64,000 nt of DNA from Antedon bifida. Taxonomy: Eukaryota > Echinodermata > Crinoidea > Comatulida > Antedonidae. The stretch is taken from the NCBI GenBank assembly GCA_963402885.1, contig OY727094.1:11658501-11722500 (forward strand), written 5' to 3'. Numbering within the stretch: position 1 is the first letter of the stretch; every line of letters begins with the position of its first letter. The position numbers and the translations under genes were made by a program. This document shows positions 24,001 through 39,000 of this stretch, piece after piece. The notes below the pieces were generated by a model. That model searched no databases. It was not told where the DNA came from and saw only the letters and a program-made list of their open reading frames with translations.

Positions 24001-27000
24001 AGACCAAAATAATAAATATTTTGTCATTATCACTGGCAAGCCCAATAAACTATACTGTCATGTGACCATTAAAAAATCTTGATCTACCTAAAAAAATAAT
24101 TGATTTTAAATGAAGGTTGGTAGTAGACATTAGGATAACACAATTCAACAACATTTGCATTTATTAATAAATATTACAGTGATACTCATTAATATCCTGA
24201 GCATTCTAATTCTGAGTTCTAACTTATGCATATTTGATCTTGATGAAAACAGTGTTTTCAGTTTTTTTTGTCTCCCCCAACACAACCGCATCTCTATTTA
24301 GAGCGGGGCATATGGTCTCTCTTTTGATAAAAATAGTTTCTATAATATTGAACTGAAAAGAGTTTATCTTCACTGCACAACATAGAAACATTGTAAGATG
24401 TTTTATTCTTTAATCCGTTCATCTTGTTTAGTTTCAAAAATTTTTTATTTTTTTTTTACCATATTTAATAATAATAATAATAGTTCATTCTTATATAGCG
24501 CATATAAGCAAGCTCTCAATGCGCTGAACATTATTACCCCAGTCATTTCCTGATCAAACACCTATGGAAACATACTCCCATATATGCAGCTAGTAATCAG
24601 CGCAAAGTTGTGTCTTGATCTAACCGGGTTCTCAATTATACACCTGGGTGGAGAGAGGCAAACGTAAGTAAAGTATCTTGCCTAAGGATACAAGCAATGC
24701 GGCGAGAGTTGGATTCGAACCTCGGTCTAACGATCAGTAGTCGAACGTCCAACACACAGCGCCACACGCCCTTACATGATTAATGAGGGTTATCCATCCA
24801 GCAATTGCTGAAGACAAACATATACACAAGATGTTCTACTTGGAGTGGAGTTGTAACTTTGTCCTTAGAAAAAATCCTGACATGTGACGGGACTTGAACC
24901 CAGGACCCTTGGAGTGGTAGCCAAGCATCATAACCACCAAGCCACAACTCCACTCAAATGATAATAGGGAAATGATGTGATCACATAAAATCAAACTGTA
25001 CTTTAAAGCATATTAATCCCAACTGCAGCAGCAGATATCAAATGATCTGATCATATAAATTACTAGCATCAGTACCCGTCTTTGTGTGAGCCCCACTGAC
25101 AAACAGATTTCAACCTCACCAAGGTTGACGTAGTTAAACTTAAAAATGCAAGAGTTGCAATTGAAGTCTCATTTTCTATGTTTTAAAGTAGACTATGCAT
25201 GGATGTTTGCGGTCAGAAACTTTCAATTTCATTGTAATAAAAATAAATACAGAATATTTTACACTACTGTATATTTTAAATACACTTTAGGTATATCGTC
25301 CGTAATCTGAAGTTAAAAAAGAACATATTGAATTGAAAAGAATTTTGAAAATTATGGTACGTCCTTAGATATGCAAATAATAAATATTATTATTTAAATG
25401 AATAATTACCGTACAGTACAACAAAAAAGTTTCCTACAGTAGTAGCCGTTTGTAACTGAAATACACAAAACAAATAAGATACAAAATGTGACGCTTTTAT
25501 TATCTTTACATGTAATTAGGAAGCTTACGGAAGAATTATAAATTACTCCATGGGCTTATACTATACATTAAGAATAATATAATAGGCAAAGTATGTTTGT
25601 GCATATAGAGTACAAGGGGAAAAAACGTAAACATACATAAAACAGTGATGAAAAACAGGATGAATCAGGAGGTAAATTTATATTGAAATTTGTCAAGGTG
25701 ATTATTGATTAAGGTTGTGGGAAGTGAATTAAGTAAACTAAAACATTTAGTAACTTGTACAATAAAAAGAATAGTCAATGTGAAATAGGGTTAACAATGC
25801 AATCAGCATGTATGAGTTGCCATAATGCATTTAAAATCAAAATCAGTAAGTCATTAAAATAAAAGTTTATATGGTTTAATTGACTTTTCAATTCTTTTAA
25901 GGCTTAAATAATAAAAAATTCAAGAGAATAAGTTCACAAACTGAGAATACGCATTAAGTTACAGCAAGTGCAGGTGTTGGTTGTAAGAAATCTTGTGCGC
26001 GTAACTTTGTGAAACATGCCATTTTTAATCCATAGAAAGTTGACTCTTGATAGGACTTAAATTAAAAAAGTGTCAATACAAAATGACGTTTGGTTTTTTG
26101 ATCTATGATCAATCATTTAAATTCATAAAATCGCGCGAAAGTCATGTTGCGCAACTCTGACGTTTTTAAAAAATAGTAGGTGCACAACTTTACGAAGTTA
26201 TGAAATGTGGAATGAAAGAAGAATAATACAGATAAAAAAAGTTGATGATGATTTTATACAATCACAAGGAGTTATCCGCCAAGGTGTGGATAACTAATTA
26301 TGCAGCCATTTTACAAAAAAAATAATTATGTTAAAAAATGTTATCTTTTGAAATAAAGTGTGGTAGTTGATTAACTTGGATTAATGTAAAAAAAAAAAAA
26401 ATCCAGATTATTCTGTCCTAGCGACGGATAGCGAATAGGTCGAATAGAAAAATGATTTGACCCCATGTGTATCATCACATACAGGGTAGATGTTTATTTT
26501 TGGGGGTTTTTTTTTTGGTGTATTAAAATCTTTTTCAAAAGAAAACAAAGAGATGAATCTATTAAAATAAAGAAGATTTAATTTTATGACTATTTATTTG
26601 ATGTTAAATTATGGTTTTATGGAATGAAACTACTAAACAGTATTCGCTGTATAAATGCTGTATTCAGGTTGGATAAGGTATTCAGATTAAGGTGTAGTAT
26701 AATTATTCAGATGGGTATTGTAAATACTATCTATACATGTTGGTAGTGTATTACTACAAAATGTGAACATATATTGTTATAGTACTATAAATAATCAAAA
26801 TACAACTGATATGACCATTCTGAAACTTCTGGTGAAGTTTTATTAATTTCTCTAAATAAATTATTGATTAAAAATGTCTAGTAATGGCATTTCAACTAAG
26901 TATTAAATAGGCTGTGTACATCATAAGTTAACAGTTTTTCAGTCTCATTGAGCTTTATAGCTCCATGATTTGGTAGACTGCAATTGTATTTTAAGAACAG

Positions 27001-30000
27001 CACTTAAAATTGATAAAATATAATAGAAATACAATTGAAAGTTTTTAATGTAAATGATTTTAATTAAGATAATTTACATTGGCAAATCTCACTCTGAATA
27101 CATTTAACCATTTCACATTAAACATTAGTGTGGTAAAAGACCTACTTGGCAAACAATACATTATATGGACACATTTAATATTAAAAACTTATTATAATCC
27201 AGCATTTGAGCAGAGAAATATTATTGAGAAAGGTTTTCATTTAATTTTCTCCCTGTCACCTTATTCAAGCTGTGACAATTGTATTTATCATGGCTCTGCA
27301 CAACCATGAACATACATCAGAATGGTTGTCAATATTATAATTATTAATAAAGGACAAAATAAAATCTGATCCCATCACAATGCACTTTTATATGATGATC
27401 TAGCGAACTCAAGTAGAATAATATAGGTGGTTTCTTGTGTCTTGTGCCTTGTGTTGGAAGGCATTGGATAATAAGACACAAAAAGGTGTACAAGGGTGTC
27501 TTTAGCTATGATTGATAGGCTGCACTATCATAGATGGGTAGATGTTATTGTGTATTAAATAGTTTTAAAAAGAGATGATAGCATTCGGTTTATTCTATTA
27601 AAAAAAGTGGTAGGTTATATAGGTTATACGATAATGTTACTATTGTAGTTTTAATGGAATGAAACTATGTTATGGAATGAATCTACAAAGGCATAGTATT
27701 ATGCGCTGTTTAAACACTGTATTCATGTTGGATAAGGTATTCAGATTAAGGTGTATGTATATTCAGATGGGTAGTGTAAATCCCATATTATTTTTGTTTA
27801 AGCAATTTAATAATTATAGAAACTACTAATTCATTTTGTTTCAGTTTTGTTCAGAAATATATGTTTGATGTTCTTCTGAATTCAGTTTTGTGAGCATAAA
27901 ATAATATCATGACTTGTTTTTGTATGCAATGTGTGACAATGCTCTATTAACACACGTACCCAATTAATGAAAAGGGTGTTGCAAACTACAGAAAGCCACT
28001 AATCTCTTTTCTGTATTGACATCATGCTCTTATACTCTTTCATGGTTTTATACTTTATGCACTTTGTCATTCTCTTATACACGATGTTAAATGCACCAGG
28101 GTTCTAGCACTGTCTTTTACATTTGATCTGGAAAATCGTCGCGAGCGAAAGTTAACAAAGATTTCAAACCACGAGTACGCATTATGCATATGCTAATTAG
28201 GATTGTTTACAACTCGTCAAGGTTGAGAAGGTATTTTCACACAGATCGTGAGGAAGTTATATGATTATGCATACACAGTAGCCAAACAAGCGCGTTTCAT
28301 TATGGGATATGTTTTGATCGAAAACTTTGACTGGAAGTCAAAGTTATTTTTTTAACAAAAAAACGTCTGTATTTCAGTTAAATGATTTTTTTTTCGACAA
28401 ATTTTTGGTGATAGTTAATAACTATTATGATACTTCAAAATGACCCACCTTTTTTCGAAATCTGTTATTTTTTATTTTTTTCGAATTAGTCAAAGGGACA
28501 ATACATCTTTAAGTTATTGATAATCAACTTAAATAGTATCCAGAAGGTCATAAAATAAAAATTCCATTAAAAACTTTGCTCTACAAAACATTTTTCACCA
28601 TCTCAAGAGTTTATACTACCCTATTTCCTATCCAGAAGATTTTAGCTCTGTCTTAACCCCAGCTTTACACTATAAAGACTGACAGATCTCAAACTGTTGG
28701 GATTCATTCAAAAATAAAAGAACCTTGATAATATAAGTTATAATATAATAATAATAATAAAATCATTTTTGTAATAGAGCTTGTTCATAAACATAATGTG
28801 TGCATAAAACATATGCAAAATAAAAAAACGGCTGACAATAATCATTTAAAATATACTAGTAATTTGATGAAAGGTAGTTTTGTACTTAAAATACAGAAAA
28901 CAATTCCTTGAGATCGGGGTACATGTGATATCATTAGGAAGTGCATTCAATAATTTAGAGGCACTTATTAGACATTGTGTTGAATTAAAGTAAGTTTAGT
29001 TAAAGCCCCCTTCCCTACGTTTTTTAGATCTAATTTAAGATCACAAACTATATGTAATGTAAAAATAATACTATATGGTCCTATTGCGATAACTTTTTTC
29101 GTCTTTAAACGGTTAAAAATGTGAAAAATAAGTCGATTCTAATAATTATAGCGGCCCGCTATAAATCCCAAAATGCATTGCGCGCGGATTGATATTTTTG
29201 TTTTTCACCTGTAATTCGCCCACTTTTCGATCGATCGTGAGGCCAAAACAAATGGAAGACTCCTAACTTTTCAGCGAAAATACCAGGTTTTCCCCAATTT
29301 GTATCAACGGAGTCTGGCAAAAATAGAAAGACAATTAATGCAGCAACTATACAACGTCAGGCTAGGTATATAGCTAGCGTACGATGTTCGTACGTTACCG
29401 ATGTTTACCAGCTAGGCCTACAAAACTAAGCCTAGCTAGGCTAGGCCTAAGACCGTCCACGAGAGGTCGATCGCCGCGAGCTACTTAGGTAGTGCATTGT
29501 TTCTCACTTTTTATCATAATTTACCATAAAACGTACATTTAAGACAAGGAATGACATGGTTTAATGTTTTTAAAGTGATATATATGTATTATTTTCCAAA
29601 AAACGTCCAAAATTGCAGGGAAGGGGTCTTTAAAGGAAGATGAAGGGCGTGTGAGGCCCTAGTATTGTAAAAGTGGATTAAATGAGTTTGTTAAGAAAAT
29701 TTAAGAAATTTGGTTAAGAAAAATAACAAGGGAGTTTTTTGACGACATGTTTAAAAACGAAAATACACTGTTGAAGTTTATTAAAAACATAAACAGTTAA
29801 AAGTTTAGGTTTGAAATAACTGACACACATAACACCAATACAATATTAAAAACTGTAAAAGCCTGAAACCATACAAATCATGGTTACAATTAGGAGAGTC
29901 TTGTATGGCTATGAAAACCTGAGTTATGATGCCATGTCCTAAACAGCAATATTTCCATGTTGCATGACAATTCTTTTACTACAGTGACATACTTTAAGAA

Positions 30001-33000
30001 GTATGAATGAAAAAATGTCTAAGTAACAGAAAAAAAAATGATTTACAGAACACCTAATGTAGTCACAACTATAAATGTATTTTTTCTATTTGATTGATTC
30101 AAACGTCCAAATGGAAAAAGACAAAAAGTATTTTATTTAATTATTCTATTCACAGAAATATTGTCTGCTAGGTAGGCCTATTATAATTCAATTCAATTCA
30201 ATTCAACTAAACATTTATTTCTTCCTTCAATAAAATTAGGTAATCATAACAAATTCAAGTAGAATATAAAACATGTCAATTGATGATAAAAAAAAAAAGT
30301 ATACAGGTATCAATAAAAGGAAGTAGGCAGTGCCCAAGAAGATACAAATCTTGTGGCGGGCCAGCCTATTTACAGACACAGGTAAGACGGTCGAAAATTC
30401 GAAAATACAGGACGTAAGGACAGGGACATAACAAGACAGCAAAAGGAGGAAAAAAACAACGATCAGAATGACAGCAAATCATATCCTGACCAAGAACTGA
30501 CAAATGAAACTCGAAAAAATTGCCGGAATGAAAAAGAGAGATCAATACTTTGCAATAAGGTATTTCTTAAGTTTGGAAGAAAACGTTTTTATTGAAATAG
30601 AGTTGCCGATGTCAGGAGGTAAATTATTCCATAAATTGGAGCCGGAAAATCTTATGTTATGTTGAAAATAATTAGTGCGATGTTTCGGTATATGGATCTT
30701 AAATTGGTTTCTTGTACAGTACGAGTGACGAACAGAATTTGGGATGAAAAAATTACACAGATGCTTAGGAAGAAGGAAATGTATTGATGAGTACACGAAT
30801 ATAAATTGTTGAAAAATATTAATGTCAAAAATATTAAGGAGATTCAAGTTAGAAAACAAATGAGACGAATGAGACCGGGGTGGAACGCCAGATATAATGC
30901 GAGTAGCCTTTTTTTGTATAATGTGAAGTTTGGTGAGATTGGATGGGTAAGTATTTGCCCATACAATGTTACAATAGCTCAGATAGGGAAGAATTAAAGA
31001 ACAGTAAATAATACGGAGGATATTTGGGGGAATGAACGAAGAAAGTCTAAACATGACACCGAGGCTCTTGGAAGTTTTGTTCTCGATTTCTTTAATGTGA
31101 GTTTTCCAAGTTAGACCACTATCGAGATAAACACCTAGAAACTTTGCGCTTTCAACACGTGGAATATCATAATTGTCAATCAGAATCTTATATGGCGTAG
31201 TATTGATAAATCTGTCTTTTTGGGGACTCCGGAAAAGAATAAAGCTGCACTTTTTATAATTGATAGATAACTTATTACTAGAAAAATAGATGGACATGTG
31301 TTTTAAGTTGGTGTTAAGGTCATCAAAAAGAGATTGGATATTAGGGGAAGAATAGAACACGGTTGTGTCGTCAGCATAGAGAAAAAACGAGAGAAGATTA
31401 GAGCATCGGTATAAATCATTAATGTATAAAATAAATAAAAGTGGACCTAAAAGAGAACCTTGGGGGACACCGCATGTGACTGATGAAAAATGAGATAGGT
31501 GGTTTGAGTATCTAGTACATTGAGAACGATTTGCTAAGTAACTTTTAAACAAATTTAATGCAGGCCCTCGAATACCATAATGGGATAACTTAAATAAAAG
31601 AATATCATGATCGATAGTGTCAAAAGCTTTGGAAAGATCAATAAAGAGTCCAATAGCGAAATCATTGCGTTCAAAAGCGTCCACAATTTTGTTATTAAGG
31701 TCAATAAGAGCCATGGATGTATTATATTTTTTACGAAAGCCGAATTGTTGAGAGTATAAAATATCGTATTTGGTAATAAAATTAAAAGTTCTGTCGTAAA
31801 TAATTCATTCTAGGGCTTTTGAGAAAACAGGTAAAATAGAAATAGGGCGATAGTTCGTTAAGTCAGATTTACTGCCAGATTTAAAGATGGGTGTTACACG
31901 AGCTATCTTCAATCTGCTTGGGAAAATTCCCTTAGTTAAAGAAATGTTAAAAATATGGCATAAAGGGAGGGAGATAAGTTCAGTAACTTGCTTGATGACA
32001 TTCGCATGTAGGTCGTCAATACCGGGGGACTTATTACTCTTGAATGAACGCAAAATTTAATAACTTCGTCCTCATCGACCGGGGATAAAAAAATAGAATG
32101 AATATTTGGGTTAGGAAGAAATTCTTTATACGATGTGTTTGTCTTGGGTATTTGGTTAGCTAAGGTGGGACCAATTTCAGTAAAAAATGAATTAAAAGAG
32201 TTTGCAATCTTGGTGGGATCATTTGACATTTCACCATTGCAGTTAAAAAAAGTATTACTTTGTTTGTTAGAGGATTGTTTTATAAGGGAATTAATAGTTT
32301 TCCAAGTGGCCCTGATGTCATTTTTATGTTTAATAAAAGTATTTTTAAAATAATTTGATTTCGCAGTTTTGATAAGACAATTGATTCGGTTGCGACATTG
32401 TTTATATTTTGTTTCATTTTTCGCAGAGGGACGATGAAGAAAGTTTGAGTATAATTTTTGCCTATATTTAATGGACTTAAGAAGAGAGTCGGTCATCCAG
32501 GTCTTGAGTTTAGTTTTAGTTTTTTTGATAGTTTTGTATGGAAATGTTTTATTGTAAAGTAACGAAAAGGTATGTTCAAATTTGTTGTATGCATCATCTG
32601 GGTTTTGGGTATTTAGAATGTCAATCCATTGTTCGCTAGACAATTCTTGACGGAATTTATCAATAGTGATTTGGTTAATGCATCTAAATCTAAATGATTC
32701 ATCCCTATCTGAGCTACGTACATCACAGGAAAAATACGAAATATTAAAAACGGGAAGATGGTCCGAAATATCACTAAATAATAGTCCACTAATACTAGGG
32801 AAATCAAATTTATTAGTTATAATATTGTCAATCAGTGAGAAAGAGGACTTGGTGATTCTGGATGGTCTATGAATAAGGGGGAGAAAATAATTACTAAACA
32901 GAGAGTTGACAAATTGCCAAGCTTCATTATTAGATTCATTTTTTAATATATCAATATTGAAGTCACCAAGAATATAATTAATTTTGTTTTCATTGGATAA

Positions 33001-36000
33001 TTTGGCTAAGATTGAATCAAGTTTATCAATAAACAGAAGCGGATCATTTGATGGGGCTCTATAGATACTTCCTGTAATAATATTTTTTGTATTAGGGCGG
33101 ATGATTTCAACAAATATTGATTCGCAAACTAGGGGGTCAAAAGATAGATCATCTCTTATTGAAAATTGAAGGCCATCGCGAATATACAAGGCGACACCGC
33201 CGCCGCCTTTAAAAGACCTGTGATTCGATACAAAAGAAAAACCAGGGATTTTAACCAAGGGATTATCAAATTTTAACCATGTTTCACTAACAGCAATCAC
33301 ATCAAAAGAAAAATGAAGAGAAGACAAAAGACTCACGATTTGATGAATATTTTTTAGTAGACTTCTTGCATTAAAGTGGATGGATGAAAAACTATTGTCT
33401 GAATTTGTATTAATTTTGCGGGTAAAATCACTAGGATGATAATAATTTGATATATTAGTGTTGCTATGAAAAAAATTCTGATCAGGATCAAATTGTTAGA
33501 TGTGTGATCATCATAAACGTTCTGAAACGGAGAGAATAGAGCCTCGGTCAGTCGGTCAGGACATGAGACGTTGTCAGGACAAACAAAAGTCATAAAAAAC
33601 ACGTAGACAAAAAAAAACGGATAATCGATGAAAAGCAAAAAGAAAGGAAATATGGAAATTTGAAAATGTGGGGTAGTTATCAAATATAATATAAACAAAT
33701 AAAAATCAGGCCTAGCCTAACTCTATTAGTGAGGTAACAATAGTTTAACTTTCATTTATATAATGTCTGTCATGACGTCATTTGTTTTCAATTTGTGAGT
33801 TGCGTGCCAGTGCGCATACAATACGCAGGCTGAACGAATTTATATACAATTTGGTATCGTGTGAGATATTCATGCAGTGTAATCATCTTTATTTGTTATT
33901 TGGAACCCTTTGGACAACCCAACACAGTTGTTGAATAATAATAAAGTTAATAAAGTTAATAAAGACAACATATTGCAACAACGTGTTCACCTCATTATTC
34001 TCACCGATTCCACAACAGCTTCAACAACTAGTGAAATAATTACAATGGCAGACGTAAACAAACTGAAGCTTACCAGACGGAACAGCAAAGGTCAGTTAAC
34101 AAGGACTCTGTCCATGATAGAATCACTACTTAAAGAAAATTGCGAACCAGATGTTTTAAAAACTTACATTACCAAGGCGGAGGAACAGTTCAGAAAAGTC
34201 GAGTTAAAACACTCTGAACTGATTGATGTACTTGAAGACCAAGGAGAATTTGAAACGGAAGAGAAATGGATGTCAGAATGTGAGATGGATTTCCTTCAAA
34301 AGTTGGTATGTACAAAACGGGAGATTACCCTGCGCCACTCACAATCTACAGTCGATGTACCATTCTCAACTCCTACAACTCCTCTTCAAACATCAGCCTC
34401 AACGCAGCCTGCTGGTACGGTTGCCTCGCCGCCTGCATTCAGTTCACCTACACCTCGACCTGCTATGGCAAGGTCAACGCCTACTATGGCAAAGATGAAG
34501 TATCCTACATTTAATGGCAACATCCGGGATTACAAAAGATTTAAAGAATTATTTACACATTGTGCAACTAATCTAACTGAGATTGAATGTTTCTACCAGC
34601 TAACTGAATCTATGATTAACAGCAAAGAAAGAAACATGGTTAAAGGATGTATCGATGTTGCTAGAGCTTGGGAAGTGTTAGATGAACGCTACGGAGACAA
34701 AGACAGAGTGGTTGATAGTCTGTTGAAGGATCTAGAGAATTTAAAGTCCTATGAAAGTAAGGACAAGATCAACATTCCAGCCATGAGTCGTTTTGTCCAA
34801 ACCCTTCAAACGTTTGAAACCAGAGCGGAAACCATTGGTTTATCTGGAGAATTGAACAGCAAAATCATGCTGAGCCAAATAAAACAGAAGTTACCAGAAG
34901 AACACAGAATAGCTTAATATAAAAGCGTTAGAGACAACAACACAGGTCATTCTCTCACTGGCTTGGTTAAATGGCTGTACAGCCAATTATTGTTACTTGA
35001 GAAAGCTATGCCCATGACTGAAACTGAATCATCTTCATCATCAAAGAAGGCTTCAAATGCTGCTGTAGTGTCATCTGGAGAAGGATACAAGTCAGACTAC
35101 AATAGAAATCCCAAGTGTGCACTGCATCCAACTGCGAATACTCATTTCTTAGAGAGTTGTAACAAGTTTCGAAGTTTGTCTCAAAAGGAGAAATATGAAG
35201 TGATGAAAAAGAACAGAATCTGTTTTAGATGTGGTCACAACAATTGCTCTGCTGGTAAACCTCCATATGATAAGAATTCCTGTCAATTTGCCGCGCCTTG
35301 TGGAACTCCTTCTTGTGGAAGTAAGTTTGTCCTGTCTTGTATGAAAGAAAGGATCAACCCAATCTTAATTGCAATGCTCAACCCTTTCAACCAGCAGATC
35401 CAACCACAGTTGTTAAGCAGGCAGGCATGGTCACCCACAATGGAGAAAGTAAATTACAAATGACTTTACCTACTGTTATGTGGTACCTGAGATGTGGCAA
35501 AACCCGCCGTCTAGTGCGTATCTTATTGGATGGTGGAAGCCAAGCGACACTTCTGAGATCGGGACTCATTCCACTTACTAATCAAGATGTTTATCAAAAA
35601 CACGATCTGAGTCTGGTTGGTGGTAAGAAAATTACTAAGAAACTACGATTGCTGAATTGCTACATTGAAGACGTAAATGGTACATGGTCTTGTCCACTCA
35701 CCGTCACAGAAATAGATGAACCCTGCGGAGATGCTCCTATAGTATACCAAGAACAGCTTAAACAATACAGTCATCTAAATGAAATTGATTTACAAGTTGC
35801 TCCATACCCAACTATTGATGTACTGCTCGGTGTCGATAACACGCACTTAATGATTTGGGAAGAGTACCTCCGAGGTGAATGTATCAATGAACCTGTAGCC
35901 GTGAAATGTCCCTTTGGATGGTTTATCCAAGGAGGACAACTCACCACATCAGCACTCTTCAACTATGTTAATGTGTCTGCAGTTGGACCAATGGAAGATT

Positions 36001-39000
36001 TTCTTGGCATTGAGACAATGGGTTTAGAACCAAAGAAGTGCAAATGTTCTGAACATCTTACAAACCGCAAGGCAACGGAAGCAATTGATCAGAGTGTGAA
36101 ACAACTGCCAAATGGAACTTATGAAATTAGATTGCCTTGGAAAAGGGCACCAAATGACCTTCCAGATAACTATGGGTATGCTGTGAAGAGACTGAAGAGC
36201 CTAGAAAAGCAATTTGAGAATAGGAACATAGAATGGGAAGTGTATTGCGAACAAATGAGAGATCAACTGAAAAGAGGTGTCTCTCGTCGAGTGACAGAAG
36301 CAGAGCTACAAAGAGATAGAGAGGCTGGAAGGAAGATGTGGTTTCTACCACACTTTGCCGTAACCAAAGAATCCAAAACAACACCTGTGAGAGTGGTATA
36401 TGATGGGAAGGCAAGATTTCAAGGCCATTCTCTTAATGATTATTTATATAAAGGAGAAAATGTTAATACAGATCTTTTTGATGTTGCCCTACGATTTCGA
36501 GAAAACGAAGTTGGTATAATTGCCGACATTAGTAAGATGTTCCAGGCTATTAAAATCAGTTCTGATGATGCCCGCTTTCATCGATTTGTGTTCAGAGAGA
36601 ATCCTAACCATCCAATTCAAGTGTACGAGTTGACGACTGTTACATTTGGTGACAAGCCATCACCAACTGCGGCTATTGTGACTTTGAGGCATATAGTATC
36701 TGAGCATGCACCCGGTGATAAACAGTTAGAAAGAATTGTTACTGACCAGTTTTACATGGATGATTTGAATGAATCTGTTAGTGATGCTAATGAGGCTGAC
36801 AACTTAAAGTCTAAACTCACTGAGACTCTGAAGAAAGGAAACTTCAATATCAGGAAATGGCAATCCAACGTTAGGAATATGTGTGATGAATCAGAAGACG
36901 CCACTGCTGCAACAGCTTTGGGAACAAAGTGGGACCTTGTGAACGACACTCTAAAGGTCAAAGAGGTAAAACTAATTCAAGGTCTAATCCCAACTAAACG
37001 TAGCATTCTGAAACAAACCGCTTCTTACTATGACGTATTCGGTATGCTTTCCGGTATCCTTGTCCGACCGAAAACACTGTTACAAAAACTGTGGCAACTA
37101 AACATTGATTGGGATACACCACTTAACCAGAGAGGTGAACTTTGTGCTATTCTCAGTGAAATCAATAAAGACCTTGAAAAAGCAAGTGACATAGAAATTC
37201 CAAGATGTCTTATTCCAGAGCCATTTAGAGGAAAAAGACCATTACCTAAAGTATCTATGCATGGTGCAAGTGATGCTTCAGAAGATGCTATGGGTATCGG
37301 AGTTTGGCTAAGGTGGTCACATGAAGAGTCAACTGAAGCTTATTTGTCGTTTGTGTGCGCCCGAGCCAGACTCACACCACTTAAACAATCAAGCATCCCC
37401 AGAAAAGAACTTCAAGCAATTCTGCTGCTTTCAAGGCTGATGCTCACTGTAAAGAATGCTTTGAGGTTTGACATAGTTTATTCAAAGATTTGGACAGACA
37501 GTATGACTGCCATCAGTTGGCTGAGAGGTCAATCTAAATCTTTCCGATCGTACGTTGCATACCGTGTAGGTGAGATCACTTCTGAATTTGACCCGATCAA
37601 AGATATTGCCTTTGTACCATCAGACCAGAACACTATAGATATTGTTTCAAGAGGAGGAAACATTGACGATATGAAGCAAGTCATCGATGGACCAGAGTTC
37701 CTACGATCACCACCAATCTCTTGGCCTAAAACTCCTACAAATGTTCAAGTAGCTCCTGAAGATGGAGAACAAAAGAAATTCCATGTCCGTAATGCTAAGA
37801 CACTAACACTCAAAATAAAGGCTATCCCTGAATTTGAAAGAATACTTGATCCCACCAAGTTTTCTAGTTGGCCAAAACTTAAGATGGTCACAGCAAGAGT
37901 TGTGTCCTTAAAGCAGTTACCAAAGATCCAATGGTTAAAGAAGTTAACTTCACAAATTTCTGAGTGGCCTTCACCACATGCATTGAAGGAAGCTGAGTTG
38001 CTTTGGATCCGACAGGGACAAGCTGAGATAAATTTCAATGATCACAACATCATGAAGCTAGATCCAGTCTTCGATGAGAAAGAAGGAGTGTACCGTGTTG
38101 GTGGACGAATTAAGAATGCACCACTGTCGTATGACATAAGACACCCTTACCTACTACCGAAGGGAAGCCATATCAGTTTACTGATTGTTCGGGATCGACA
38201 CAGACACTCTTTGCATGGGGGTCACCTGAGAACCGCATCAGAGGTCAGAAAGAAGTTTTGGATTATTGGGGATACCAACATCTCAAAAACAGTTGTACGA
38301 CAATGTACTATTTGTAGGAGACACAAAGGGAAGCCAATAGAGCAAAAGATGGCTGACCTACCAGACTTCCGAGTAAAACCATGCTCACCGCCATTTAGTT
38401 CCACACTCGTAGACTATCTGGGCCCAGTTAACGTAAAACTGAACAAAAATACCACCACAAAAGGATATTGTGCAGTTTTTACATGTGCCGTAACTAGAGC
38501 TGTACACTTAACCTGTGTCCAAGATCTTACTACCCAAGCGTTCCTACAAGCAATGGAACGATTTGTAAGCATTAGAGGAGCACCATCTTTGTTGGTGAGT
38601 GACAATGGCACATGTTTCAGAGGGGCTGACAATACAATAAATGAGTTGAATTTGAGACTAGATCAGACGAAGATACGAGAACAATGCCAACGTTATAATG
38701 TGCAGTGGAAATTTGGACCACCAGGTGGACCTCATCACCAAGGAGCTGTTGAGCGCATTGTTCAAGAGGTGAAGAAAGGCATGAGACATTTGGTGAAAGC
38801 TGACAGACTAACATTTGTTGAATGGGAGACGGTGTTCTGTCAGATATCTGGTCTTATCAATAGTCGACCTTTGACGGCCAAGTCATCATCGCCCCTGGAT
38901 CATCCGCCATTGACTCCTAATCATTTCCTGATTGGAAGAGGTGATTTACAGTGTCCGGAAGTACCGTGTGAAGAATTCCATGGAAATTTGAGAAAACGGA

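Noticed and set aside
24700-24956. tRNA genes on the minus strand
   Set aside because: A and B boxes are present, but the arms do not form a full cloverleaf and a SINE body and tail follow; classed as tRNA-derived repeats.
27079-27309. 76-codon plus-strand frame
   Set aside because: AT-rich single frame without domain or conserved pattern; likely chance.
33354-33698. 114-codon minus-strand frame upstream of the LINE
   Set aside because: It is in a different frame from the LINE endonuclease, whose own frame covers this part with the NARSLLKN motif; a shadow.
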